The notes below the pieces were generated by a model that made no database searches, was not told the DNA's origin, and was given only the letters and a program-made list of their open reading frames with translations. From assembly GCF_000472545.1 (NCBI RefSeq), contig NZ_AWZV01000038.1, forward strand, positions 124 to 64,123: DNA of 64,000 nucleotides. The letters are read 5' to 3'. This document shows positions 18,595 to 27,045 of the stretch, piece after piece. This DNA comes from Burkholderia sp. WSM2232. Lineage in GTDB: Bacteria; Pseudomonadota; Gammaproteobacteria; Burkholderiales; Burkholderiaceae. The first letter of the stretch is position 1. Each line of letters begins with the position of its first letter. Position numbers and translations under genes: made by a program.

Positions 18595-19167
18595 ATGAAC
18601 AGAAAGTGTTCTACGACCGACGAAGCACCGCTGCGCGCCGATGCAGCCCGGAACCGGGAACGCATTCTCGACGCGGCGGAAGCGCTATTTCTCGAACGCG
18701 GCGCCGAGGTTTCGCTTGACGATATCGCGAGGCGCGCCAACGTTGGTATCGGCACGCTCTACCGCCGTTTCCCGACGCGCGACGCGCTCCTCGCCGCGGC
18801 CAGTGATGCGCGCCTGCTGTCGCTTGCCGAAGCAAGCCGCGCACGCGATGGCAAGCTCGAACCGATCGCTTCCATACGCGCCTTCGTCAAAGAGCTCGTG
18901 AACCACGCGAACCACTATCGCGGGCTAGCTGCGTTGCTCGGAACGGTTTTGCAGGAAGGGACTCCTGGCTGCCGCGCCGGCAGGGAAGAAGGACGCCGGC
19001 TGCTCGAGCGGGCCCAAAAGGCGGGGGCGGTTCGAAAGGACGTCTCCATCGACGATCTCGTGTGTGTAGTGACGGCGATCGCTCTCGCCGTCGAGCAAGG
19101 CGGCGCAACCAGGTCGCGCGTCACCCACCTGGTTGACCTCTTCTTCGACGGCATGGGCAATACCTGA
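18595..19167 (+). CDS. TetR-family regulator
   Basis: 190 residues. The N-terminal HTH reads RILDAAEALFLERGAEVSLDDIARRANVG then IGTLYRRFPTRDALLAA, typical of TetR. The rest is an all-helical ligand domain with ELVNHANHYRGLAALLG in its middle, as in a C-terminal domain common in actinobacterial and proteobacterial TetRs. The start at 18595 follows AAGG; the frame opens at 18538 inside the operator region and that start is rejected. It most likely represses itself and the divergent SDR gene. Confidence 0.92.
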   Translation: MNRKCSTTDEAPLRADAARNRERILDAAEALFLERGAEVSLDDIARRANVGIGTLYRRFPTRDALLAAASDARLLSLAEASRARDGKLEPIASIRAFVKELVNHANHYRGLAALLGTVLQEGTPGCRAGREEGRRLLERAQKAGAVRKDVSIDDLVCVVTAIALAVEQGGATRSRVTHLVDLFFDGMGNT

Positions 19168-19206
19168 GCGCGGCACCAGCGACGTCCTGACGGTAGATCA
19201 TGCTCT

Positions 19207-19555
19207 TCAGGCTGCCGTGCGGAGCTGAGCTGCAACGGCGCACGATGCGAGTTCATGCATGCGGTTGATAGCATGTCTGGGAGGCGCGCGAGCACGTAGC
19301 GTAGATGCGCCTCAGGATCGATGCCGTTGAGTTTTGCGGTGGCAAAGGCTGTAGACCGGGGCGGCACGTTCGCCGCCGGAGTCTGCGCCAGGGAACACAT
19401 AGTTGCGGGGTCAACCGCCACCCGCGTAACGGGCGCTCGACTGGTTGATTGTCGACCTCCAACTGCCCGTCATCGCAATAGCGTGTGAGCGCTTTCCATC
19501 GTTTCAACGCATATAGGATCGCCTGACTCGTGTCCGCAGCAAGGAACCGGCGGCG
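19207..19555 (-). pseudogene. IS66-family transposase (tnpC) C-terminal remnant
   Basis: Three frames on the minus strand make up the IS66 transposase end in order: RFLAADTSQAILYALKRWKA then LTRYCDDGQLEVDNQPVERP (frame one, to about 19420), TAKLNGIDPEAHLRYVLARL (frame two), and INRMHELASCAVAAQLRTAA then a stop (frame three, 19207). The DDE glutamate region (VDNQPVERPLRG) is kept but at least two frameshifts separate the parts, and everything upstream of a stop at 19556 is missing. No terminal inverted repeat could be assigned. It is a dead fragment. Confidence 0.85.
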
Positions 19556-19702
19556 CTACATTTCAGTTCCAGGTAACTGGGTACGCAGACCAGCGCTGAC
19601 AGTTGCATTGTTCACTCAGGGGAGCTGGTGGCTCACGCGAGCGCAGCACACAAGCCCGCTTCACTCGATGAGCACCAGGGCCACGCGGTCCCGCATCGAA
19701 GA

Positions 19703-20200
19703 TCAGTCGGCGGGCAGGTTCGACCGTGCTGGTTCGTTGGCCATGCCCTCGGCGAGCTTGCCCATCAGGCGCACCAGCTCATCGAGGTCCTTGCGAGACC
19801 AATCGTGGAACAGGCTTAGCGCCATAGTCTCGCGGGCGGCATCGAGGGCGTCGGTTGCCGACTTTCCTCGCGGAGTGATAATCGCCTCGCGCACGCGCTT
19901 GTCCGCCGAACCGGCGCGACGCTTGACGAGGCCGAGTTCTTCCAGTCGCGCGACCTGGCGACTGACCGTAGTGTAATCGCGGCCAACCCTCGCTGCGAGA
20001 TCGACGACCCCGATCGGTCCCTTGCGCTCGACGAAGACGAGCAGAGGAAAGAGCGCACGCTCAAGCGTCAAACCCGCCAATGCCAGTAACTCCTCGTCCC
20101 TTTCCGGCCGGTTCATCACGGAGACGATTTCGAGCAGCGATGCATGCAGGGAGGGAAGCAGCGCCTTAATATGTGCATTATGCACTTTATTTGTTGACAC
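19703..20200 (-). CDS. MarR-family regulator
   Basis: 165 residues. The winged helix core is IGVVDLAARVGRDYTTVSRQVARLEELGLVKRR, with the wing GSADKRVREAIITPRG. The start is taken as the GTG at 20200, which has GAGGA eight bases upstream; ATG codons further up would run through both operator dyads and the divergent gene start. With this start one of the operators lies inside the first codons. It is divergent from a flavin monooxygenase gene, which is its likely target. Confidence 0.88.
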   Translation of the reverse strand: MSTNKVHNAHIKALLPSLHASLLEIVSVMNRPERDEELLALAGLTLERALFPLLVFVERKGPIGVVDLAARVGRDYTTVSRQVARLEELGLVKRRAGSADKRVREAIITPRGKSATDALDAARETMALSLFHDWSRKDLDELVRLMGKLAEGMANEPARSNLPAD

Positions 20201-20236
20201 CAGTCGAGTCCTCGTTAATATGTGCATTATACACAT
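20171..20236. promoter_or_regulatory. Pair of MarR operator dyads
   Basis: Two near-identical dyads fit ATGTGCATTATRCACWT: one at 20171-20187 (core GTGCATTATGCAC perfect) and one at 20220-20236 (one internal mismatch). Their centres, 20179 and 20228, are 49 bases apart. The first lies within the first codons of the MarR gene, the second ends 12 bases before the monooxygenase start and abuts its ribosome binding site. This is a classic arrangement for a MarR repressor blocking both directions. Confidence 0.78.
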
Positions 20237-20247
20237 TGGAGGTTCGA

Positions 20248-21759
20248 ATGAAGGATCAAAGCCTGTCGGCAGTCCTGATTTGCGGTGCCGGCGCCGCCGG
20301 CCTGACCCTCGCCATCGACCTGGCGAGACGAGGCGTGCCGTTCCGGCTGATCGACAAACTGGACCGTCCGTTCGCGGGCTCGCGCGGCAAGGGCATCCAG
20401 CCGCGATCACAAGAAGTATTCGAGGACCTCGGGGTGCTCGACCGGCTTGTTGCCGCTGGCGGCGTCTACCCGCCGCCGCGTACATATAACGATGACGGCA
20501 GTTACACCGATACGCCCTTCGAAATCGAACCGCCGACGCCGGCCGAGCCGTACCATATACCCCTCATGCTCCCGCAGTTCCTGACCGAGCGACTGCTGCG
20601 CGAGCGCCTCGCCGAGCTTGGCGGCCGCGTCGAGTTCGGCTGCGAACTGGTCGGCCTCGAGCAGGATGAGGACGGCGTCGTCGCGCGTCTTGTCAGTCGT
20701 GCCGGTGAGGAGATGATCCAGGTTCCGTATCTGGTAGCGGCCGACGGTGGACGCAGCTTCATTCGCAACGCGCTCGGCATTGACTTTCCCGGCAAAACGC
20801 TGGGAGTGCGTGCGATGGTGGCTGATGTCGATCTGGTAGGGCTGAACCGCGACGCGTGGCATCAGTTTCATGCCGGCGACATGCGGCGGTTGATGTCGGT
20901 CTGCCCGCTCGCCGGGACCGATCTATTCCAGATTCAAGCCGCAATCTCGCCGGAAGGCGAAGTGGACCTCTCCATCGACGCGCTCAACGCCATGGTGTCG
21001 GAGCGATCCGGACGCGTCGATATCCATGTTCAGTCGGTGTCGTGGGCCTCGGCGTATTCGATGAGCGCCCGCCTGGCGGACCGCTACCGCGTCCGTCGCA
21101 TATTCCTGATCGGCGATGCCGCGCATGTCCACCCACCCACTGGCGGTCAGGGACTCAATACGAGCGTTCAGGATGCTTATAACCTCGGCTGGAAGCTGGC
21201 GGCGGTGCTAGGCGGCGCTCCCGATAGGCTACTCGATACATACGAGCAAGAGAGACGGCCGGTGGCGCAAGAGATGCTGGGCCTCTCAACCCGGCTGCTC
21301 GAAGCGCAGAAGCGCGGCTCTATGCGCCGCGGACGCGAAGTCCATCAGCTCGACATCGGTTATCCAGAGTCGGCGCTCACCTTCGAGCCGTCATCACGGC
21401 CCGGCATCCTGCTCGCGGGCGACCGGGCGCCGGACGCGCCGCTGCGTGGGGCGGCTGGTTGTCCCCGACGCCTGTTCGATCTGTTCGCCGGTGCGCACTG
21501 GAGCCTCATTGGCTATGAAACGACCCGCGAAATCGTAGCCCCCCGAAGCAACCTCCACATCCATCACGTCGGAGCCGGACACGAGCTTTCAGACGACGGC
21601 GGCCATCTGCGCGACGCCTATGACCTTGCACCTGGCGAGTGGGTGCTGGTTCGGCCTGATGGTTATGTCGGCGCGATCTTCCGCTCCGACGAAGCCGTTG
21701 CGCTCGAAAGCTATCTCGGGGAGGTCGGCTTGGTGTGTCGACCGAACCGTCATGGCTAA
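20248..21759 (+). CDS. FAD-dependent aromatic monooxygenase
   Basis: 503 residues of the PHBH-like class A flavin monooxygenases. FAD motif GAGAAGLTLAIDLARRG at the N-terminus, the DG motif region (VAADGGRSFIRNALG), and the GD motif IFLIGDAAHVHPPTGGQGLN. This family hydroxylates phenols or quinone-like compounds with NAD(P)H and oxygen. The start at 20248 follows TTGGAGG. It stands alone downstream of its MarR operator, so a phenolic or antibiotic-like inducer detoxified by the enzyme is a natural guess. Downstream is an IS3 remnant. Confidence 0.9.
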   Translation: MKDQSLSAVLICGAGAAGLTLAIDLARRGVPFRLIDKLDRPFAGSRGKGIQPRSQEVFEDLGVLDRLVAAGGVYPPPRTYNDDGSYTDTPFEIEPPTPAEPYHIPLMLPQFLTERLLRERLAELGGRVEFGCELVGLEQDEDGVVARLVSRAGEEMIQVPYLVAADGGRSFIRNALGIDFPGKTLGVRAMVADVDLVGLNRDAWHQFHAGDMRRLMSVCPLAGTDLFQIQAAISPEGEVDLSIDALNAMVSERSGRVDIHVQSVSWASAYSMSARLADRYRVRRIFLIGDAAHVHPPTGGQGLNTSVQDAYNLGWKLAAVLGGAPDRLLDTYEQERRPVAQEMLGLSTRLLEAQKRGSMRRGREVHQLDIGYPESALTFEPSSRPGILLAGDRAPDAPLRGAAGCPRRLFDLFAGAHWSLIGYETTREIVAPRSNLHIHHVGAGHELSDDGGHLRDAYDLAPGEWVLVRPDGYVGAIFRSDEAVALESYLGEVGLVCRPNRHG

Positions 21760-21769
21760 GCCGGCGACA

Positions 21770-22030
21770 GTATGCGCAGATGTCCGTGCCGGCAAGGTTG
21801 GGCGCCGTGAAGCCCTGCGCACCCACGGGCTGTCAAACCTGTTGCAGATGTGGTCACCGCAATATGACCGGGGACGTGAACGAGGAGGTTGCTGCGGCCA
21901 GCGTGGTGCCGGAGTATGAGGCGAAGATTGCTGCGCTCGAAAGGAACGTCGGGCAACTGACGATGAAAGTTGACCTCCTCGAAAAAACGCCGCGCCTGCA
22001 TCTCGTGATGCGACAACGAGAGCTTATCGA
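21770..22030 (+). pseudogene. IS3-family orfA remnant with a frameshift
   Basis: The plus strand first reads VRAGKVGRREALRTHGLSNL then LQMWSPQYDRG (to about 21874), the helix-turn-helix part of an IS3 orfA product. After a one-base frame change it continues as DVNEEVAAASVVPEYEAKIA then ALERNVGQLTMKVDLLEKT, the leucine-zipper part. The N-terminus is missing and no orfB follows, because the LysR gene begins at once on the other strand. It is a dead fragment. Confidence 0.78.
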
Positions 22031-22052
22031 TCAAGGTGCTGCGCTCAGCCCT

Positions 22053-22967
22053 TCAGCGTAGCCCCGAACCGGTCTGTCCAAGCGTGTCGCTCACGAGCCG
22101 CCTGAACCACCGATGTCCGGCATCGTTGTGATGCCGCGCGTGCCAGAACTGCTGCACCGTGAGATCGGGCAGGGCGATCGGCAACGGGAACACATCGACG
22201 TTCGCGAGCCGCGCGAACAGTTCCGCGAGTTCATCCGGCACAGCGGCAACGAAATCCGATGTCGCGACGAGACTCGGCACCGCGAGCAGATAGGGGACGT
22301 CGACACCCACCTTCAGCTTCGCGCCCAGCCGCCGCAATTCTTTTTCAAGCAGTTGATTCGTCAGCGCCAGCGTGCCCGCGACGACATGCTTGCGCGCAAC
22401 GAACTCATCGAGCGACATGCGGACCTTCCGCCGTCGCGTGCCGCCCTTTACGATGCCGACGAGCGAGCGCCGGAACAGCGGCTGCTGATGCAGGTTCTCG
22501 CCCATTTTGCCGAGATAGCCGACCGCGAGATCGAGCGCGCCGTCCTGCAGCGCGCCGGCGAGTTCGAGCGAAGGCAACTGGATCGGCTTCAACACGGCGT
22601 TCGGCGCCCGCTCTCGCAGCGCCGCCAGCAGACGCGGCAGCAGCACGATCACGCCCATGTCGCTGAGACACACGGAAAACGCGCGCGTGGTGGTCGCGGC
22701 ATCGAAGGCCTTCGCGCTCCAGATCTCTTCCTGCACCACCGTGAGCACATGCGCGACGCCCTCGACGAGCCGCTCGCCCACAGGCGTCGGCGCCATCACG
22801 GAGCCCGCGCGCACGAACAGATCGTCCCCAAAAAGCGTACGCAGTTTTCCTAGCGCGTGGCTCACGGCGGGCTGTGTGAGCCCGAGACGGTCGGCGGCGC
22901 GCGACACGCTCCGCTCTTCGTCGAGCGCCTGCAGCACGTACAGAAAGTTCAGGTCGGGCGTCTGCAT
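22053..22967 (-). CDS. LysR-family regulator (NahR/NodD-like)
   Basis: 304 residues. The N-terminus PDLNFLYVLQALDEERSVSRAADRLGLTQPAVSHALGKLR matches the NahR/NodD/PcpR branch, which has the LNLL-VF-AL start and usually senses aromatic compounds. The ligand domain follows. It is divergent from the seven-gene aromatic cluster at 23069-30800 and is its likely activator. The gene shares the strong GC bias of that cluster, unlike the sequence to its left. Confidence 0.92.
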   Translation of the reverse strand: MQTPDLNFLYVLQALDEERSVSRAADRLGLTQPAVSHALGKLRTLFGDDLFVRAGSVMAPTPVGERLVEGVAHVLTVVQEEIWSAKAFDAATTTRAFSVCLSDMGVIVLLPRLLAALRERAPNAVLKPIQLPSLELAGALQDGALDLAVGYLGKMGENLHQQPLFRRSLVGIVKGGTRRRKVRMSLDEFVARKHVVAGTLALTNQLLEKELRRLGAKLKVGVDVPYLLAVPSLVATSDFVAAVPDELAELFARLANVDVFPLPIALPDLTVQQFWHARHHNDAGHRWFRRLVSDTLGQTGSGLR

Positions 22968-22969
22968 GT

Positions 22970-23018
22970 ATGAATCGAATTCATTCCGGATATGAAAGTC
23001 ATTGTATAGATTTATACA
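22970..23018. promoter_or_regulatory. LysR binding region of the aromatic cluster
   Basis: Two perfect dyads lie in the divergent gap. ATGAAT-CGA-ATTCAT (22970-22984) contains a T-N11-A box and sits three bases from the LysR start. TGTATA-GATT-TATACA (23003-23018) sits about 50 bases before the monooxygenase start. The layout fits a recognition site plus an activation site. Confidence 0.55.
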
Positions 23019-23068
23019 GTCAACGCGTTTAACTTCGCATCAGGCTTCACTAAAAACAGGAGACGGAA

Positions 23069-24757
23069 GTGCTGGATTGCGAAGTCATCATCGTGGGCGG
23101 GGGCCCCGTCGGGCTGTTTCTCGCCGCCGAACTCGGGCAGCGCGGCGTGAGCGTCGAACTGTTCGATGCGAAGCCTGGGACCAGTCGCCATCCCGCCGCC
23201 AACGCCAACAGCGCACGGACGATGGAGCACTTCCGGCGCATCGGCATTGCGTCGAAGGTGCGCTCGCTCGGCTTGCCCGCGGACTATGCGCCGGACGTCG
23301 CGTACTTCACGTCGATCGCGGGCCACGAGCTGGCGCGGCTGCATCAGCCCGCCTCGCGCGATGCCATCGAATGGGCCAAGGGGCACGCCTTCACCTGGCC
23401 GACGCCGGAGCCGCCGCATCGCTGCTCGCAGCTCTATGTGGAGCCCGTGCTCCTCGATGCGGCGCTCAAGGCCGGATGCGGCGTGCACTTCGCGTCACGC
23501 GTCCTGGACTTGTCGCAAGGCGGTGATTCGGTCACCGCCACGGTGGAACTCGATGCCACCGACACGCGTCCCGCTGCGACGCGCACCGTGACGGCGCGCT
23601 ATCTGATCGGCTGCGACGGCCCGCGCAGCTTCGTGCGCAAATCGCTCGGCATTCGTCTGGAAGGCATGGCCGGTGAGAAGCGCGAGTTCATGGGCGGGCA
23701 GATGGACGCGGTCTATTTCTACGCGCCGGAGATCTATCGCCGCAGCGCGCACGCTCCCGCCTGGCAGTACTGGACCTTCAGTCCGCGGCAGCGCGCGCTC
23801 ATCATCGCGGTCGATGGAGCGGGTCATTTCATCATGAATGTGCAGTTGCGCGACGGCGAAGTGGCCGACGACGACACCGTGAGCCGTCGCATCGCCGAGG
23901 CGATCGGCGCGGACATTCCGTTCGTCGTGAAGAGCAGTTCGACGTGGACGGCGGGCTTCGCTCTGGTTGCGGAGCGCTTCGTGGACCAGCGCGTCTTTCT
24001 CGCCGGCGACGCCGCGCATCTGTTTACGCCGACGGGCGGCCTCGGCTACAACACGGGCATCGACGACGCAGCGAATCTCGCGTGGAAGCTCGAAGCGATG
24101 GTGAAGGGCTTCGCGGGCGCTGCGCTCGGCGCGAGCTACGAAGCCGAGCGCCGCCCCGCTGCCTTGCGCAACACGGCGTTCGCGCGCGGTTTCGCCGACG
24201 GCATCGGGCACGTGCGCCTTCCGGCCGTCGCTTACGAAGCGGGCGCGGCAGGCGATGCGGCGCGCGCGGCCATCGGCGATTACCTCGCGTTTCATGCGAC
24301 GGGCGAGTTCGTCATTCCGGGCGTGCATCTCGGCACCCGCTACGAAGCGTCGCCGCTCGTCAGGACCGAAGAGGGCGCGCCGCCGCCTGACTCCGCGAAC
24401 CTCTATCTGCCGAGCGCGCGCGCCGGACATCGCGCGCCGCACGTCTGGCTCGCCGATGGCCGCTCGCTCTACGACCGCTTCGGCCAAGGTTTCACGCTGC
24501 TCTGCACGAGCGCGAGCGGCGCGTCTTTCGATCACGAAGCCGTGCAGCGCGCCGCGCGCGCGTTCGTGCAACTCGCCGTCGTGCGCATCGACGAACCCGG
24601 GGTCGCGCGGGCCTACGACGCCGCGTATGTGCTGATCCGGCCGGACCAGCACGTCGCGTGGCGCGGCAACGCGCTCGATGGCGAATTCGAGGCAGCGGCC
24701 TGGCGTACCGCCGGGCACGCGCAGCCAGAGACGGAAGCGGCGCTTGCCGCGCAATAG
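23069..24757 (+). CDS. FAD-dependent hydroxylase (MhpA/TfdB-like)
   Basis: 562 residues of class A flavin monooxygenase. IIVGGGPVGLFLAAELGQRG binds FAD, IGCDGPRSFVRKSLG is the DG motif, and VFLAGDAAHLFTPTGGLGYNTG is the GD motif. The length and the thioredoxin-like C-terminal region (about residues 420-560) match MhpA, TfdB and related phenol hydroxylases. It would place a hydroxyl on an aromatic ring to give a catechol-type product for the extradiol dioxygenase downstream. The start is a GTG after CAGGAGACGGAA. It is the first gene of the cluster. Confidence 0.9.
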   Translation: MLDCEVIIVGGGPVGLFLAAELGQRGVSVELFDAKPGTSRHPAANANSARTMEHFRRIGIASKVRSLGLPADYAPDVAYFTSIAGHELARLHQPASRDAIEWAKGHAFTWPTPEPPHRCSQLYVEPVLLDAALKAGCGVHFASRVLDLSQGGDSVTATVELDATDTRPAATRTVTARYLIGCDGPRSFVRKSLGIRLEGMAGEKREFMGGQMDAVYFYAPEIYRRSAHAPAWQYWTFSPRQRALIIAVDGAGHFIMNVQLRDGEVADDDTVSRRIAEAIGADIPFVVKSSSTWTAGFALVAERFVDQRVFLAGDAAHLFTPTGGLGYNTGIDDAANLAWKLEAMVKGFAGAALGASYEAERRPAALRNTAFARGFADGIGHVRLPAVAYEAGAAGDAARAAIGDYLAFHATGEFVIPGVHLGTRYEASPLVRTEEGAPPPDSANLYLPSARAGHRAPHVWLADGRSLYDRFGQGFTLLCTSASGASFDHEAVQRAARAFVQLAVVRIDEPGVARAYDAAYVLIRPDQHVAWRGNALDGEFEAAAWRTAGHAQPETEAALAAQ

Positions 24758-24802
24758 CCGCAGCGACGCATACGCCATAAAAAACACACTGGAGACGACA
24801 AT

Positions 24803-26143
24803 ATGCAAGCGCAATCCGTTGCACCCCGAAGTATCGCCGACGCCTCGAAGGCGTCGCCGCTACAGGTGCTCACGCTCTTACTCTGCTTTCTCGTCGTCGC
24901 GGCCGATGGCTTCGATGTCGCGTCGGTCGGCTATGTCGCGCCGCTGCTGAAGTCCGAATGGTCGCTCACGCCGGCGCAGCTCGGTCCGATCTTCGGCGCG
25001 GGCCTGTTCGGTCTCACGGTCGGCAGCTTTCTTTTCGGGCCGCTCGCGGACCGGATCGGGCGCAAGCGCGTCATCACGATCTCGCTGGTCCTGTTCGGCA
25101 TCGGCAGCCTCGCATGCGCCTATGCGCCGTCGGCGGGATGGCTCGTCGCGCTGCGCTTTCTGACCGGCGCGGGACTCGGCGGCGCGATGCCCAACTCGAT
25201 CACGCTCTCGTCCGAGTTCAGCCCGCCGCGCGGCCGCGCGATGCTCGTCACGCTGATGTTCTGCGGCTTCACGCTCGGTCTCGCGGGCGGCGGCGCGGTC
25301 GCGTCGCTGCTCCTGCCGGGCTTCGGATGGCAAGGCGTGTTCGTATTCGGCGGCGTGTTCCCGCTGCTGCTCGCGCCTGTCATCTGGTTGTGGCTGCCCG
25401 AGTCGATCCGTTTCATGGCGGGCAAGCCGCGCTATGCGAAGGAAGCGCGCCGCGTGATGGAGCGCCTGACCGGCGACGCCGACACGCCCTTCGAAGCCGT
25501 CGCGCCCGAAGACGCGAAGCGCGGAGACCGGCAAGAAAGCGCGGTCGGCGTGCTGTTCTCCGCGCAGTATCGCGCGGGCACGCTGCTGCTGTGGCTCGCG
25601 TTCTTCTGCACGCTCTGGGTCTACTACCAGGTGAGCAGCTGGCTGCCGACGGTCATCACGAGCGCGGGCATCGACGCATCCCACGCGGCGCGCGTCGGCG
25701 CGATGCTGCCGCTCGGCGGCACGGTCGGCTCGCTCGTCAACGCACGGCTCATGGACCGCATGAATCCGTTCTTCGTGCTGACCGGCTCGTATGCGATCGC
25801 GGCGTTCGCGATTGCGCTGATCGGCTTCGCGATCGGCGATCCGCTGCTCGTCTACATCACCGTGTTCATGGCCGGCTTCGGGCTCTCGGGCGCACAGACC
25901 GGGGCGAACGTGCTGGTCGCCGGTTTCTATACGACCTCGGCGCGCGCGACCGGCGTGAGCTGGGCGCTCGGCGTCGGGCGCATCGGCTCGATCATCGGCT
26001 CGATGACGGGCGGCGTGCTGCTCGTTGCGTTTCACTCGCTGACGACGGCGTTCGCGGTGTTCGCCGCGCCGGTCGTCATCGCCGGACTGGCGATGCTCGT
26101 GAATGGCTGGATGTATCGCGTGAGGAACGCCTCGCAGGCGTGA
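24803..26143 (+). CDS. MFS transporter, AAHS type
   Basis: 446 residues, twelve helices. The AAHS hallmark VAADGFDVASVGYVAP lies in helix 1 and GPLADRIGRKR in loop 2-3. It likely takes up the aromatic acid used by the cluster with protons. The ribosome binding site is CTGGAGACGACAAT. It stands 45 bases after the hydroxylase and 38 before the FAH gene, so it belongs to the same operon. It is distinct in sequence from the AAHS transporter at 7999. Confidence 0.92.
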   Translation: MQAQSVAPRSIADASKASPLQVLTLLLCFLVVAADGFDVASVGYVAPLLKSEWSLTPAQLGPIFGAGLFGLTVGSFLFGPLADRIGRKRVITISLVLFGIGSLACAYAPSAGWLVALRFLTGAGLGGAMPNSITLSSEFSPPRGRAMLVTLMFCGFTLGLAGGGAVASLLLPGFGWQGVFVFGGVFPLLLAPVIWLWLPESIRFMAGKPRYAKEARRVMERLTGDADTPFEAVAPEDAKRGDRQESAVGVLFSAQYRAGTLLLWLAFFCTLWVYYQVSSWLPTVITSAGIDASHAARVGAMLPLGGTVGSLVNARLMDRMNPFFVLTGSYAIAAFAIALIGFAIGDPLLVYITVFMAGFGLSGAQTGANVLVAGFYTTSARATGVSWALGVGRIGSIIGSMTGGVLLVAFHSLTTAFAVFAAPVVIAGLAMLVNGWMYRVRNASQA

Positions 26144-26181
26144 CTGCACAACTCAGTTTCTCTGCAAAAAAGGATCAAGAC

Positions 26182-27030
26182 ATGCGGCTGGTGAATTTCA
26201 TGAACGATGGACGCGCCACGCTCGGCGTGCGCGATGGCGACGACGTGCGCGTGCTCGGCAGCGAGCCGCTGGAATCCGTGCTGGCGCGCGGCGTCGATCT
26301 GGTCGAATGGGCGCGTGCGAACGCCACCGAAGAGAAGCTGCCGATGGCGGGCCTGCAACTGCTGCCGCCGCTGCAGCGTCCGCCGAAGATCCTGTGCGTG
26401 GGCCTCAACTTCGCCGATCACACGAAGGAAAGCAACTACGAGCAGCCGGCGTACCCGACGCTCTTCCTGCGCGTGAACACGAGCCTCGTCGCGCACGATC
26501 AGCCGATGATCCGGCCGGCCGTCGCCGACTCAGAAGGGCTCGACTTCGAAGGCGAGATCGCGGTCGTGCTCGGCAAAGGCGGCCGTCATATCGCGAAGGA
26601 CGATGCGCTCGATTGCGTCGCGGGCTATGCGCTCTTCAACGACGGCTCGGTGCGCGAGTATCAGTTCAAGACGCCGCAATGGACCGTCGGCAAGAATTTC
26701 GACGCGACCGGCGCGTTCGGTCCGGATCTCATCACGCCCGACGAGCTTCCTGAGGGCATCAAGGGATTGCTGCTGGAAACGCGCGTGAACGGCAAGGTGG
26801 TGCAGTCCGCGAACACCGACGAGATGGTCTTCGACGTGGCCTCGCTCATCAGCATCATCAGCGAGGCGATCACGCTCGAGCCGGGCGACGTGATCGTGTC
26901 AGGCACGCCGTCGGGTATCGGCTGGGCGCGCACGCCCAGGCTCCTGATGAAGGCGGGCGACGTTTGCGAAGTGAGCGTCGAGCGCATGGGCACGCTGCGC
27001 AACGTCATCGCGGACGAGCAGCCGCGCTGA
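26182..27030 (+). CDS. Fumarylacetoacetate hydrolase (FAH) family protein
   Basis: 282 residues. The C-terminal FAH fold starts PPKILCVGLNFADHTKES. The metal site is seen in DFEGEIAVVLG (two glutamates) and the later NDGSVREYQ, where most relatives have NDxxARDxQ, so an Asp is replaced by Glu. TVGKNFDATGAFGPDL and SGTPSGIGWAR are also typical. The family hydrolyses or decarboxylates products of ring cleavage, such as fumarylpyruvate or 2-hydroxymuconate derivatives. It overlaps no neighbour and precedes the dioxygenase gene by 15 bases, so it probably acts on that enzyme's product. Confidence 0.9.
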   Translation: MRLVNFMNDGRATLGVRDGDDVRVLGSEPLESVLARGVDLVEWARANATEEKLPMAGLQLLPPLQRPPKILCVGLNFADHTKESNYEQPAYPTLFLRVNTSLVAHDQPMIRPAVADSEGLDFEGEIAVVLGKGGRHIAKDDALDCVAGYALFNDGSVREYQFKTPQWTVGKNFDATGAFGPDLITPDELPEGIKGLLLETRVNGKVVQSANTDEMVFDVASLISIISEAITLEPGDVIVSGTPSGIGWARTPRLLMKAGDVCEVSVERMGTLRNVIADEQPR

Positions 27031-27045
27031 GACATGGAGGCCGAC

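Noticed and set aside
24958..26160. Long alternative frame across the AAHS transporter running into the FAH gene
   Set aside because: Arg-rich translation with no family resemblance until it joins the true FAH frame at 26182; the transporter frame is unmistakable.
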